Positions 54,716-64,000 of a stretch of DNA of 64,000 bases are shown one piece after another. The stretch covers positions 200,051 to 264,050 of the forward strand of contig MU001508.1 in NCBI GenBank assembly GCA_010093485.1, written 5' to 3'. The stretch is from Karstenula rhodostoma CBS 690.94 (taxonomy: Eukaryota; Ascomycota; Dothideomycetes; Pleosporales; Didymosphaeriaceae). Under the pieces are notes generated by a model. The model searched no databases, was not told the origin of the DNA, and saw only the letters and a list, made by a program, of their open reading frames with translations. The first letter of the stretch is position 1; every line of letters starts with the position of its first letter. Position numbers and translations under genes: made by a program.

Positions 54716-55914
54716 ATGACAGAACCACTTGTTAACGACAAGGAAACCGAGAGCCGTGGCGAGAGGGCTACGACTGATGTGGCTACTTCGATGGCTGGGC
54801 TTTTGATTGACAAGGTACGCTTTCTTCTGCTGTTGTGGAAATCGACTTGGAGCAAGCCTTTGGCCCGTGTTAGTTATAGCTACTCGCTCGAAGGACACTG
54901 ACGAAAGTCTAGGTCGACCCGAGCCAGCCACCTCCCGATGGCACTTGTCACTTCTTCAGACTTCCTCGCGAGCTTAGAGATCTTGTATACGAGTACTCTC
55001 TTAGCGAGCCTTTTGGCCTATACTGGTTCCCGCGGCCAGGCGATTTCGTAGCTAAGATCAAAGTCTTCGAGGACACTGTTTACTTTGAAGGCGATATGTT
55101 AGCAGATGACAACAAGCCTTGGTGGGACTGGTATGCAGATCCTGGAGACAATCATTTCCAACTATTTAGTTGCTTCGATGACACCCAGAAGAAAGAGGGA
55201 ATGGAAGCGAATCAACTCAAGTACGTCTGCCGCCAGCTGCACGAAGAGACCTCGGGACTCGGCCTGAAGTTCAACAACCTGCACTTCGAAAACTCAGACA
55301 TCTCGGTTCCGATCACTCAGTGTTTTGAGGAATTCATCAAGAGTTGTGTCCCCAAGCGACTTGCTGAGATCGGGTCTGTTGGTTTGACGGACTGTTACTT
55401 CTATTGTGAAGACGAGTATTGGGAAAAGGAGCTGGAGAAAGAACTACGTGGAAATAGACCCGATCCGCGCGACGTGCACCCAAAGATAATGTTTGACTTC
55501 TTGGCTGCATATCCGCAAGCACAACTGTGCTTGACGACCGGACCTAGCAACGAAAGTTGGAAGTTCGGAGACCTCTTCCACAAAGGTTGCTACATGCGAT
55601 ATGCGATTGATGGTAGCAAAATGGAGCACTTACTCGTCCTACCCTCCGAGTTCCAAGAGGACATTGAGACAGTAGGGCTTCAATTGCGAAGAGGAGCGAC
55701 TCTCGAGGAACTCAATCGACCCAACTTCAACTTGTATCCCCCACGGCGGATGAAATTCGACGAGGAGAAGATTAGAGCGGAATTGACTACGGATCAGCAT
55801 CGAGATTTTAGTTTGTGGGTTCAAAACAGCGTTCGAGGAGGCGTCGACGGATATGTGGCAGAACTCAAGAGGTGGTTTGTAAAGGGCATTCGGTCCGACC
55901 CAGGCACGGAGTAG
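54716..55914 (+). CDS. Uncharacterised fungal protein with F-box-like LPRELRD motif, 366 aa
   Basis: Exons 54716-54814 and 54913-55914 join in phase. After a short acidic exon comes CHFFRLPRELRDLVYEYSL, the usual entry motif of a large fungal family of F-box-like or 2EXR-like proteins. LKYVCRQLHEETSGLGLKFN and NLHFENSDISVPITQCFEEF follow, a pattern widely seen in these proteins, as are late blocks such as LRRGATLEELNRPNFNLYPP. There is no catalytic or membrane feature. The family is expanded and highly variable among fungi; function is unknown. Confidence 0.75.
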
Positions 55915-57213
55915 AAGCTCGGTTTCGTTGCCTACTTTCGTACACAGCACGTTGTCATCGACAGCACAATGCTGGCGTATGGGACATCCAGCACACTTGT
56001 CTTTCCAGTTATGATTCTTGGTTCGCGTAATGGGGATGATGACATCAGTAGTCAGTAATCTTCCTGCAAAGCATGCATGTTCTTTAGCGCATAACCCACA
56101 CGGTACATTATCGATTGTTCATATCCATGTCCTCAGTGACTATAATCTCTGGCGGTGACACATGTCCTGCGAAATACTCGTCTCCCACAGCATCACCTTA
56201 TACCAAGGTCACTGCCACAAGCTCGCGGACCGTATACGTATATCGTGCAGGCAAACTGTGGGCTGCATATAGCGCGGCAGAGTTTCGCACTGCCATCTCT
56301 GTCGCGTTGGGTATCTCCATCTTCGCAATCAAGGACACTTTTGGAAAAAACTTCTCAACCATTCCCCCATGATTCATGGGATGCAGGGTTGGGTGTTAAA
56401 GTTGGGGAGGAAGACTCTAATTGCGTAACACCTCTTCCGCCTGATCGAGCAGCAGCAACTGTTAGATTCACAGAACAGGGGAGGAGGAATGCGATGAGGT
56501 TGTAACGGGGAAGGATATGGGTGATCAAAGATCGTTGCTTGAAGATAAGGAGAGTCCGACTTTTGTATAATAGACAAAGAAGTCTGATATATAAAGAAGG
56601 ATGTGAAGTTGACGCAGATTAGCTCTCCTACACGTGGGAATACCTAAGTACTCCTGGTTTGGATAACGTGTATTTTTATTATACACAATGCCCTTCGGCT
56701 TCCAAGATGAGTTAACACAAGGCGAAAACACCCAGCGTGCTTCTGTTGTTCCTTCTCTTATAACCCTATAACGCCGCCCATTTACAATGGAACCCCTAAA
56801 TATATGCATGATCCGCAGTATTAGATGCAAAATAATACATTATTCGGCTGCTTCCGGAAGCACGTGAAGGCCCCTCACCGAAATAAATAAATTCTACAAG
56901 TTAACACTGAACTGTTAAAGCATCTAGACTACGCAGGGTTGCCACAGAGCCTTTTGCATGCCATTGATAAGAAAGTGTGCCATTTTGGTTCCAAGCGAGC
57001 AGTGAAGAAACCTGGAGGGGAAGACTCGATATCTTTGTTTTGGGCAAGGGCCTGGAACCTGCACGACGAGAAGTGGAGCTTTGTTAGATCATAAATGGCA
57101 AGTCTACTACTTGTCAAGTGACCACAGATACGACAAAGAGGCTTCATACTAAAGAAAACATTAAATCCCAGAAGCCCGTACTAGAGTTCTAGGATTCTTA
57201 TTTTTTTTTTTTT
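55915..57213. other. Gene-poor AT-rich stretch
   Basis: In 1299 bases no gene was supported. It ends in a T13 run at 57201-57213, just past the stop of the HET gene. Confidence 0.55.
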
Positions 57214-59252
57214 CTAAGAAATCGAAATTGTTTTCACCGTGCTGATGCCATCCTCAACCCATTGCATGGCCTCACCAGCCATAACTCCGTGGATATAGCA
57301 GGTTCCTACCAGGCTAAAAGAGCCGTCCGTGTTCTCACCCTTTCTAAGCAATATCGGAACGTCCGTGCCAACAAGAATCCCAATCACATCTCCTTTTCGG
57401 GCTTCATTTGGTACCATTCCTATCCTCCCGCTGTGAGTTACTACCAAGCGTCGTGTTCTCACAAAGCGCCAGATGCGCTCGACGGCATCTACTGCCGTTT
57501 TAGGGAATCCATCTGGGGTATTACTAAAGTATGAATCAAGTCTTCTACCTGCAACACATAGCGAGCAGCTACGGGTAAGAAAACGGCTGAATGCCCTTGC
57601 TCCGCGAGATGGAAGAGCGTTTCGGCAGTGCTCGCGGAGCGGCAGATCGAGAACCTCTGAGTAACTGGCTGGTGCTGGGAGACCTTGAAGAGTTCGGTCC
57701 CCGGTTAATGTTCTCCAAAGAGCGTCTTTGAGAGAGGCTTCGGTTCCATAGACATTGTTGTTGTTATCAGGTGGACACATCTTGTCCTCGACCTTGGAAC
57801 TAGTGGTGTGCTCGAAGTATGCCTCACCGAGACCTTGGACTGTGTCGATAATGATTCCTGCGACATCCAGCACACGACCTTCGAATCGAAAAGAGTATAC
57901 CGCCGATGATGGTCGGCCTGCAAGATATGTCGAGTGGCGTCCGCTAAAGAGACGGTAGTGGTTCTTGTTTCTCCAGTCCGGAACCCAAGAAGGCATGGCT
58001 GACCCAACCAATCGGCACTGCTCGAGGATTTCTAGACTATTTGCTAATTGATGTTAGTATCAGTAACTGTTTTATTATTTATAAACATACTCGCTTGGAT
58101 GTACTGTCGGGCGAAGTCTGTGTATACCTGTTCCACCGAATGGCCATAGTCCAGACCCACCAGCGGAACGACGTTCGGGGCCATCAAACCAAGGATACCA
58201 TAGATTTTGTCCCGCAGATTCGACGCATCCGATTGCCGTGCTAAGTCCAAAAGAGGCATATACTGAGCTGGAGCACGTCCTGCCTGCTTTTGATGTTCGT
58301 CATTGATGTGTATGATCTTGTTCCTGTTCAGTCCATGGGGGCGAAGGCCTTCGGCCTTCCTTTCATGATCGATACAAGCGAATATGACGTCGACGTTGTG
58401 TTTTCCAAATGTGTAAAGGGCTCTGAAGAAGTCATCCCAAGAAATCGATTTCCATCCGCACAAGATGGGTGCTTTACTACCACCTAAACACATTTCTTGG
58501 ATAATCCACATTCGAGAGAAGTAAGAGCGGTTGAGCAGGTGGCTGAGAGCGAGCCATGGCCCAAGACCAAGATGGTTCAAGTCATTGCGTAAAGCGGTGC
58601 CAAGAGCCTTGTCTGTGCCATTCTTGCACGAGTCGGATAGAGTATGCATGAGATCAAAGGCGCTGTCGCTATTTTGGGCTGCTGGTCCTAACCAAATGAC
58701 AACATCTGCAGCCATCTTGTAGATCAACCGCATTCGTTTGACTTCCCGGCTCTTTTCTTCGTTATCACCTTGATTGATGCAAAGTGCATCTATCCAAATG
58801 CGGTATCCAGTTCTTAGAGGTTTCTTATACTGCAGAACGCGGAGGGCGGCTTCCAGATTTGACTGAACTTTCACTTTCTTTCCGTCTACAACAATTTCTT
58901 TCTTGTCTTGGGCATCTCCCCAGGTGTAGGACAAAGCAACAAAGTCACCCCAATGGAAACGTAGCCTATCAGGTCGTCCCTTTCCATCATCTAAGCCGTT
59001 CCGCCTACTGGCCTCTGACTCTACAGTCTGGATTTTTGTAGTCCAATCCAAAAAAGCGCTTCTATGTTGAGAAATCGCACCCTGCGCCCATGACTCTTCA
59101 GACAGTGGATAGTGCTCTATGACACAGTGAACGAGAGAATCATCTTCTGGGCTTGGTAAGGCTGAAGGTTTTGACCCGTGATCTGAAACGGGCTCGAGCA
59201 GAGAAATAAGGCGTAATTCATCTAAAGCTGTATTTAGAGGACGATAATCCAT
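57214..59252 (-). CDS. HET (heterokaryon incompatibility) domain protein
   Basis: Exons 57214-58043 and 58091-59252 give 663 residues; the junction is fixed by the TAACATCAATTAG acceptor that keeps SLEILEQCRLVGSAMPSWVP in frame. The HET domain covers about residues 105-260: FVALSYTWGDAQDKKEI, then LRTGYRIWIDALCINQGDNE and REVKRMRLIYKMAADVVIWL, with FSRMWIIQEMCLGG closing the core. A second half follows with DLARQSDASNLRDKIYGILG, GLDYGHSVEQVYTDFARQYI and the C-terminal tail. HET proteins trigger cell death on fusion of unlike strains, or act more generally in immunity-like responses. No NACHT or other partner domain is fused. The partner is unknown. Confidence 0.9.
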
Positions 59253-60701
59253 GGTGACAGCGAGAGAGGGGCGTAGGAGTGTTATCTCTCCAGAGCACGC
59301 ACCAGCGCAAAGGATAGTGAGAAGAGCAGCGAGGCTTACCGAAACGCATATTGCCTGTAGTTTATTGGGTTATCACAAGGTTGTAAGGTGTTAAAGGCGC
59401 GTTGTCAGACCTCTCAGAAGGAGCGGTGGCTGATTGAGGCCGTTGTACGACAAGAATCTTTAACGTTACTCGTTGAGATCAAAAATCGGCTCAACGAATC
59501 AAACCAAAAAAGGCTGCATCTTCACGTGATCCATCCTTATGTTTGACCTATTGTATTATCATGACACTGAGAGCACGACGGTTGTACTCTTATGCCACCA
59601 AGTCTTCGTTTTCAAACTTTATACTATTGTTCGAAAACCTCATTTGTTGGCTAGGTCATTTGGTGGTGCAGTGACCTTTGGATATCAGTTCTCGTGGGTA
59701 GTCGCGACCTTTATATGGTAGGATGTGGAAATATGGCGTGTCCTTCCTTCTTCCACAATCATGTAGCTCCTCCGTTGCATCGATGAATCTCATGATATTT
59801 CATTGATTGCCCATTAGGAAAAGTCTTCCATTTCCGATTCAAGAACATAGAGGCAGATCCCTACAGTTGACGATTGTATTGAACTTCGCGCGATGAAGAA
59901 CAAAAACCCACCACCTTATTATTCTCATTTCTTTATGTGGGTCTGTGTTCAGCACTCTGGAGCCCTGAAGTTATCACATGATCAAGAAGGCGTATGCTGG
60001 TAACGAGAACGCTGCTCACACGTCAGCTAACGTGCGCTTTGTCACACAATCTATTTACGTTCATTGGTCGGTCATATGCGCATGAACCCCTGCATGGAGC
60101 TCACCTATATATCGCTGACAACATCATTTGGTCGAGACGTGTTCAAGTACCATCCACGACTTTCGATTATAAACAATATCATCTGGGAACAGACAGAAGT
60201 CCCATTCCAAGCAAAAAAAATCCAATCATAGACGTTTCAAAATTATCGAGGGGGTTACATGCTCAGCCTCATACAGCACGGCTAAGCGCCACCCCAGCTC
60301 ACTTTAACAACGGCTCTTGTTCTTCCGTTGCGCCCCCAAAGACTGACCCTGAAGCGAGCGAATAGAAAGCTGGATTGCGCCAGCTGTTTCCTTCTTGTCT
60401 TGCGTCTTCCTAAGAAGAGCGTGCCTATGGCGGCTTGCACGTTCACACGCCCAGGCTCGGATTAGCGATTCCCGTGGGGCGCAGATGCGCTTTCTGGAAC
60501 GACGCCGAGATTTCTTTGCTGATGGGTGGCTTCCGATGGCGTTTGAGACTCCCGAACGAACAAAGAACGGCCCGGGAGGAAGATGCATAATGCTGCGAGT
60601 CCCGTTGGCATAAGAGTTCCATACTACACCCATCTCCAGATCTTCACTTCAATCTCTTAATTCTGTCTCATTGCCTGCTTCCCTTGCTACTTTCGTTCAA
60701 G
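59253..60701. other. Long divergent intergenic region
   Basis: These 1449 bases lie between the divergent HET and cupredoxin genes; no gene or RNA was recognised. Confidence 0.55.
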
Positions 60702-61444
60702 ATGGTTTCCACCTCGTTCGTTGCCATTGCTCTGGGTGCTCTGCCCTTGGTGTTTGCCAGCTACCCCGTAGCTAACGGAACTGCAACCTCAGTCGTGTAC
60801 CCGAGTGGTACAGGAAGCCCTGCCGCATCCACTCAAACCGTGGCAGTTGGCAAAGACGGGCTGGTCTTCACACCCGACACCATCCACGCGAATACGGGCG
60901 ATGAAATCGTCTTCGAGTTCTACCCGAAGAACCACGCAGTTGTCCAGGCCGACTTCAACAACCCTTGCAACCCCAGTGCGAGTGGTCATGGTATCTTCTC
61001 GGGCTTTGTTCCCAGCCCAGCTGGCCGCGCCGTAAGTGTCCACAGCCACGCTCAAGAGACGAGGAAAGATCATCAGCTAACAGTCGAGTAAAGAACAAGA
61101 CCTTCACCGTCAAGATCGAAGATGACAAAAAGCCCATCTGGCTCTACTGCCCCCAGAACAACCCGAAATCTCACTGCGCGTCCGGCATGGTTGCTGTGAT
61201 CAACCCACCACAATATTCTCCCAACACTCTCAGTGCATTCAAGGTGGCTGCGGCGAAGACAGGAAACGCCACAGCTCCAGCTACCGGTCCTACTGGTGGC
61301 CAAATCTCTGGTGCTCCCACTGCACCAGGCGACGCACCTGCTCCGAGCGGCAGCGCACCTATTGAGTTTCCGGGTGCTGGATCATCGCTTGCTGTTAATG
61401 GTATGCTGGGACTGGTAGCCTTGTTCGCTGCCATGGCATTGTAG
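60702..61444 (+). CDS. GPI-anchored cupredoxin-like extracellular protein
   Basis: Exons 60702-61031 and 61094-61444 give 226 residues. A signal peptide (MVSTSFVAIALGALPLVFAS) precedes a cupredoxin domain with NHAVVQADFNNPC, WLYCPQNN and SHCASGM, which supply His, Cys, His and Met in plastocyanin order, though copper binding is not proven. A Ser/Thr/Pro/Ala/Gly-rich linker and a hydrophobic tail (LGLVALFAAMAL) after a small-residue omega site point to a GPI anchor. Such serine-rich cupredoxins are common in Pezizomycotina cell walls; function is mostly unknown. Confidence 0.87.
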
Positions 61445-61853
61445 ATGGCCACTTCTCTTTCGGTGGGAGTGCTGGGGCACGATTGCTTGGAGGTTCGAGG
61501 GTTTAGTGTATGATAAGCATGTTGTAATATACGATTAGAAGATCTAAAAGCTGCATTTGCCCTTGTTCTTCATCGTCTTGTGATGAGCAACCCTACAGAC
61601 CGATCGCGTCGGATTCTGTCTTGACAAGTTGACGTTTGATGCTTCAAGAACCCACATAGAACTTGGAACCTATGGAGCCAGCCAATCAAAGCTCCAAAAT
61701 ACATGTCTTGGCGCTCCACCACGTAAGCGCACACAACGCGCGAAAAAAGCTAAGCGACGGCGAACTTTTCGACAACCTCTTAAGCAAAAGTTCACACTAC
61801 ACGCCCAGCGCAGGATAACCACTTCTTTGCGTATTCCCCACCTCCTCATCACA
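61445..61853. other. Intergenic region
   Basis: Nothing but the promoter and leader of the ribosomal protein gene is expected in these 409 bases. Confidence 0.5.
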
Positions 61854-62389
61854 ATGCCATCCACAGTACGTCCACCGCTTTGCTGTCCGCCAGGTTGAGC
61901 ACGGCGCTCCCTCGCACAGAACAGTAGGCTAAAGTACCACGTAGAAGCGCGCAACCGGCGGTGCCGCCGCGAAGAAGAGCCAGAAGATCACCAAGAAGTT
62001 CATCATCAACTGCTCGCAGCCGGTCAACGACAAGATCTTCGACATCCAGGCCTTCGAGAAGTTCCTGCACGACCGCATCAAGGTCGAGGGCCGCACCGGC
62101 AACCTCGGCGAGACCATCCAGATCTCCCAGCAGGGCGACGGCAAGATCGAGGTCATTGCCCACCAGGAGTTCTCCGGCCGCTACTTGAAGTACCTGTACG
62201 TTTTGTGTTCCATGCGCAATGTTGGCTTGTGTGAAGATGGCGGATTGCTGATGCCCACGCAGTACCAAGAAGTTCCTCAAGAAGCAGCAGCTCCGTGACT
62301 GGCTCCGCGTCGTTTCCACCTCCAAGGGTGTTTACGAGCTCCGCTTCTTCAACGTCGTCAACGACGAGGCCGACGAGGACGAGGACTAG
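61854..62389 (+). CDS. RPL22: 60S ribosomal protein L22
   Basis: Exons 61854-61865, 61945-62195 and 62263-62389 give 129 residues; the first exon is only 12 nt (MPST), a usual arrangement for fungal ribosomal protein genes. The L22e signature is clear: [57 protein letters not shown], then LRDWLRVV and the acidic tail ending DEADEDED. It is part of the large ribosomal subunit. Codon use is strongly biased toward C-ending codons, fitting high expression. Confidence 0.96.
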
Positions 62390-63129
62390 ATACCACGATT
62401 TGGCTACGCGATATGATCTGCATGTGCATGGAGTCTATTGCTCACAAATGGGTCTGGGCGGTGGTTTTTTAGAGGGTATATAGAGCAATGCAAAATTTGC
62501 CGTGCCCTCCATTATGGATGCTTTCTACGTGTGAAGTTGGCTGTGTTGTATTGCTTATAAGGATGGCAGGGTGTCGTGATAGAGCACTGCGTTTTCGCTC
62601 CTCTTCGCACCCTTGTTCAGACGACTGTCGGTACTTCGCGGGTGGGTATTTGAATTTTTCCATTCGCTGAACCATCTGATCCACACTCAGAACCCGCAAA
62701 GGTTGCTATGCGAATCGCATACACAGGGCCAGCAGGCAAAGTTGCGGCCGTCGAGGCGACCAGTGTCTTCCTATCTCACCCGTCGCACCGTCTGCTTGAT
62801 GAGTGCGCATAGGATCTGCTAAACTCGGATGAATGATAGTGATACGAGCAGGAGGAGACTTGTTTCGACAGGCAAGCAGAACATGATAGAAGGCATCTTC
62901 ACTTGCATTGGTGGACCTCCGGAGCATTCGAGTACGTTCGTAAGCTGTTTCTTATCTAGACAATCCTAACTGTCGCAACTATCGGCGACTCTGAAGAGTC
63001 GCGTGCGAGATTGAGGCTTTCGTACAATGCCGTAGAGAAATGGAAACCTCGTACCGAAAAAGCCCTTAGGCCGATCAACGCCAAACGCCCGCCGTCATTT
63101 TCACAGAACGGAGCCTTAGTCCTCCCCGC
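62390..63129. other. Convergent intergenic region
   Basis: The 740 bases between the convergent RPL22 and NHP2 genes show nothing recognisable. Confidence 0.5.
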
Positions 63130-63875
63130 CTATTTCCTCACCGTCTTGCTCGCCTTGATGACGATATCCCGGAGCGTGCCATATGCCTCGTCCCACTCGG
63201 CCTTGTCGTCGCCGCTGACATCCTTCTTCTTGCTCACTCGCTCCCTGCCTACCAGCACGACACTGGTGGGCCTCTTCGTTGCGCTCGCCTCGCCGAGCTC
63301 TGCACGGCTCTTGACAAAGACGTACGGCACGTTGTGGTCTTCGCAGAGGACGGGGATGTGGGAGATGACATCCATGGGCGAGATGTCGGCAGCAATGACG
63401 ACGATGGCGGAGGGGTTGGAGATGTCGGAAGAGGGAGGTGCGTTGGAGGACGACTTGCGGAGGAACTTGACGACTTCCTTGACGCCGCGGCGAAGAGTCT
63501 TGGTCTTCGCGGCTGGAGCAACCGTTAGTGTTGGAATCTTCGCTCGTAGTGAACTGAGGGCTTACACTTCTTGACCGTCTTGAGCACCTTTTTGACATCC
63601 TTTGACTCCTGGAGCAGAGGCTCCGCAATGGGCACCAGGGCGCTCGCGGGGATGTCTCTGGGCGCAGAGTCGCCGTCCGCGTCCACGACCCTTACCATGC
63701 TCTCCTCAGGCTCCTTGTCGAGCTCCATCTCCAAGGTGTCTGCAACGTCACCATTGAGCTTCGACTTCTTTTCCTTCTTGGACTTCTTGACACCGTCCAC
63801 ATCGGAGCGCTTCTCTTTCTTTTCCTTCTTCTCCTTCTTGTCCTTCACCCTCCTCTCTTCCTTGTCTTTGCCCAT
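63130..63875 (-). CDS. NHP2: H/ACA ribonucleoprotein complex subunit 2 (NHP2), L7Ae family
   Basis: Exons 63130-63512 and 63566-63875 give 230 residues. The L7Ae/NHP2 core is in the second exon: LRRGVKEVVKFLRK, IVVIAADISPMDVISHIPVL, CEDHNVPYVFVKSRAELGEA and KRPTSVVLVG. It binds the box H/ACA snoRNA for rRNA pseudouridylation. The N-terminus carries a Lys-rich low-complexity extension of roughly 90 residues (KDKKEKKEKKEKRSD), longer than in the yeast protein of about 156 residues, likely nucleolar-targeting. Splicing from KTVKK to SAKTKTLRR keeps frame. The chosen start is the ATG at 63875; the frame stays open further upstream. Confidence 0.9.
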
Positions 63876-64000
63876 TGCGAATGCGCGTGCAGAGGCTTTC
63901 AGTGTGCAAGGGTTGGTGAGGCGGGGATGGCAGGATATCAAGTCGCAATTGAAGGCTGCGCAGTAGCTTTATGTAAAAGGCGACTGGTTTCGAGGATGTG

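Noticed and set aside
56115..56372. 85-codon plus frame in the gene-poor stretch
   Set aside because: No motif, no support from neighbours; probably chance.
1..64000. CRISPR arrays, rRNA or bacterial operons
   Set aside because: Nothing of the kind is visible; intron-rich eukaryotic genes fill the window.

Overview
The window is nuclear DNA of a filamentous ascomycete (Pezizomycotina, plausibly Dothideomycetes; the class is inferred, not proven). Genes carry many short introns (about 50-75 nt, GT..AG, with CTAAC-like branch sites). Families typical of these fungi are present: HET-domain, fungal rhodopsin-domain, Zn2Cys6 and PF11951 regulators, GH11 xylanase, GMC oxidoreductase and P450. Dispersed repeats carry the C-to-T / G-to-A scars of repeat-induced point mutation (RIP). 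All exon models were assembled by hand from splice signals, frame continuity and conserved motifs.

Region 1 (1-10.2 kb) looks like a pentose/polyol-use locus: a regulator cut by the window edge, a dihydroxyacetone-synthase-type transketolase, a divergent L-arabinitol/polyol dehydrogenase, an MFS sugar transporter and a Zn2Cys6 regulator. Region 2 (10.6-18.9 kb) is mostly housekeeping: an unknown protein, a Bax-inhibitor-1 family protein, ceramide synthase, an SDR and a RidA-like protein. Region 3 (19-23.2 kb) is gene-poor and repeat-bearing, with a broken gene split by a short retroposon-like insertion. Region 4 (23.3-38.8 kb) has a secreted GMC oxidoreductase, a CYP52-like P450, two unknown proteins, an MFS transporter and a 1365-residue serine-rich protein. 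Region 5 (39-47.3 kb) has a GH11 xylanase, a rhodopsin-domain membrane protein, an SDR, a BTB protein and a decayed MDR reductase. Region 6 (47.4-54.1 kb) has isovaleryl-CoA dehydrogenase followed by three genes that together suggest the lower beta-ketoadipate (protocatechuate) pathway: a CMD-family protein, a carboxymuconate cyclase and an unusual fusion of two ferredoxin-fold modules with an enol-lactonase-like hydrolase. Region 7 (54.7-64 kb) has an unknown protein, a HET protein, a GPI-anchored cupredoxin, ribosomal protein L22 and the box H/ACA snoRNP protein NHP2.

The strongest unusual points are: (a) a family of 170-340 bp elements with a common 3' end and 11-13 bp target-site duplications, several RIP-mutated and one caught inside a pseudogene; (b) the fused hydrolase next to the carboxymuconate cyclase; (c) a dihydroxyacetone-synthase-like enzyme without an obvious peroxisomal signal, sharing a promoter region with an arabinitol dehydrogenase.
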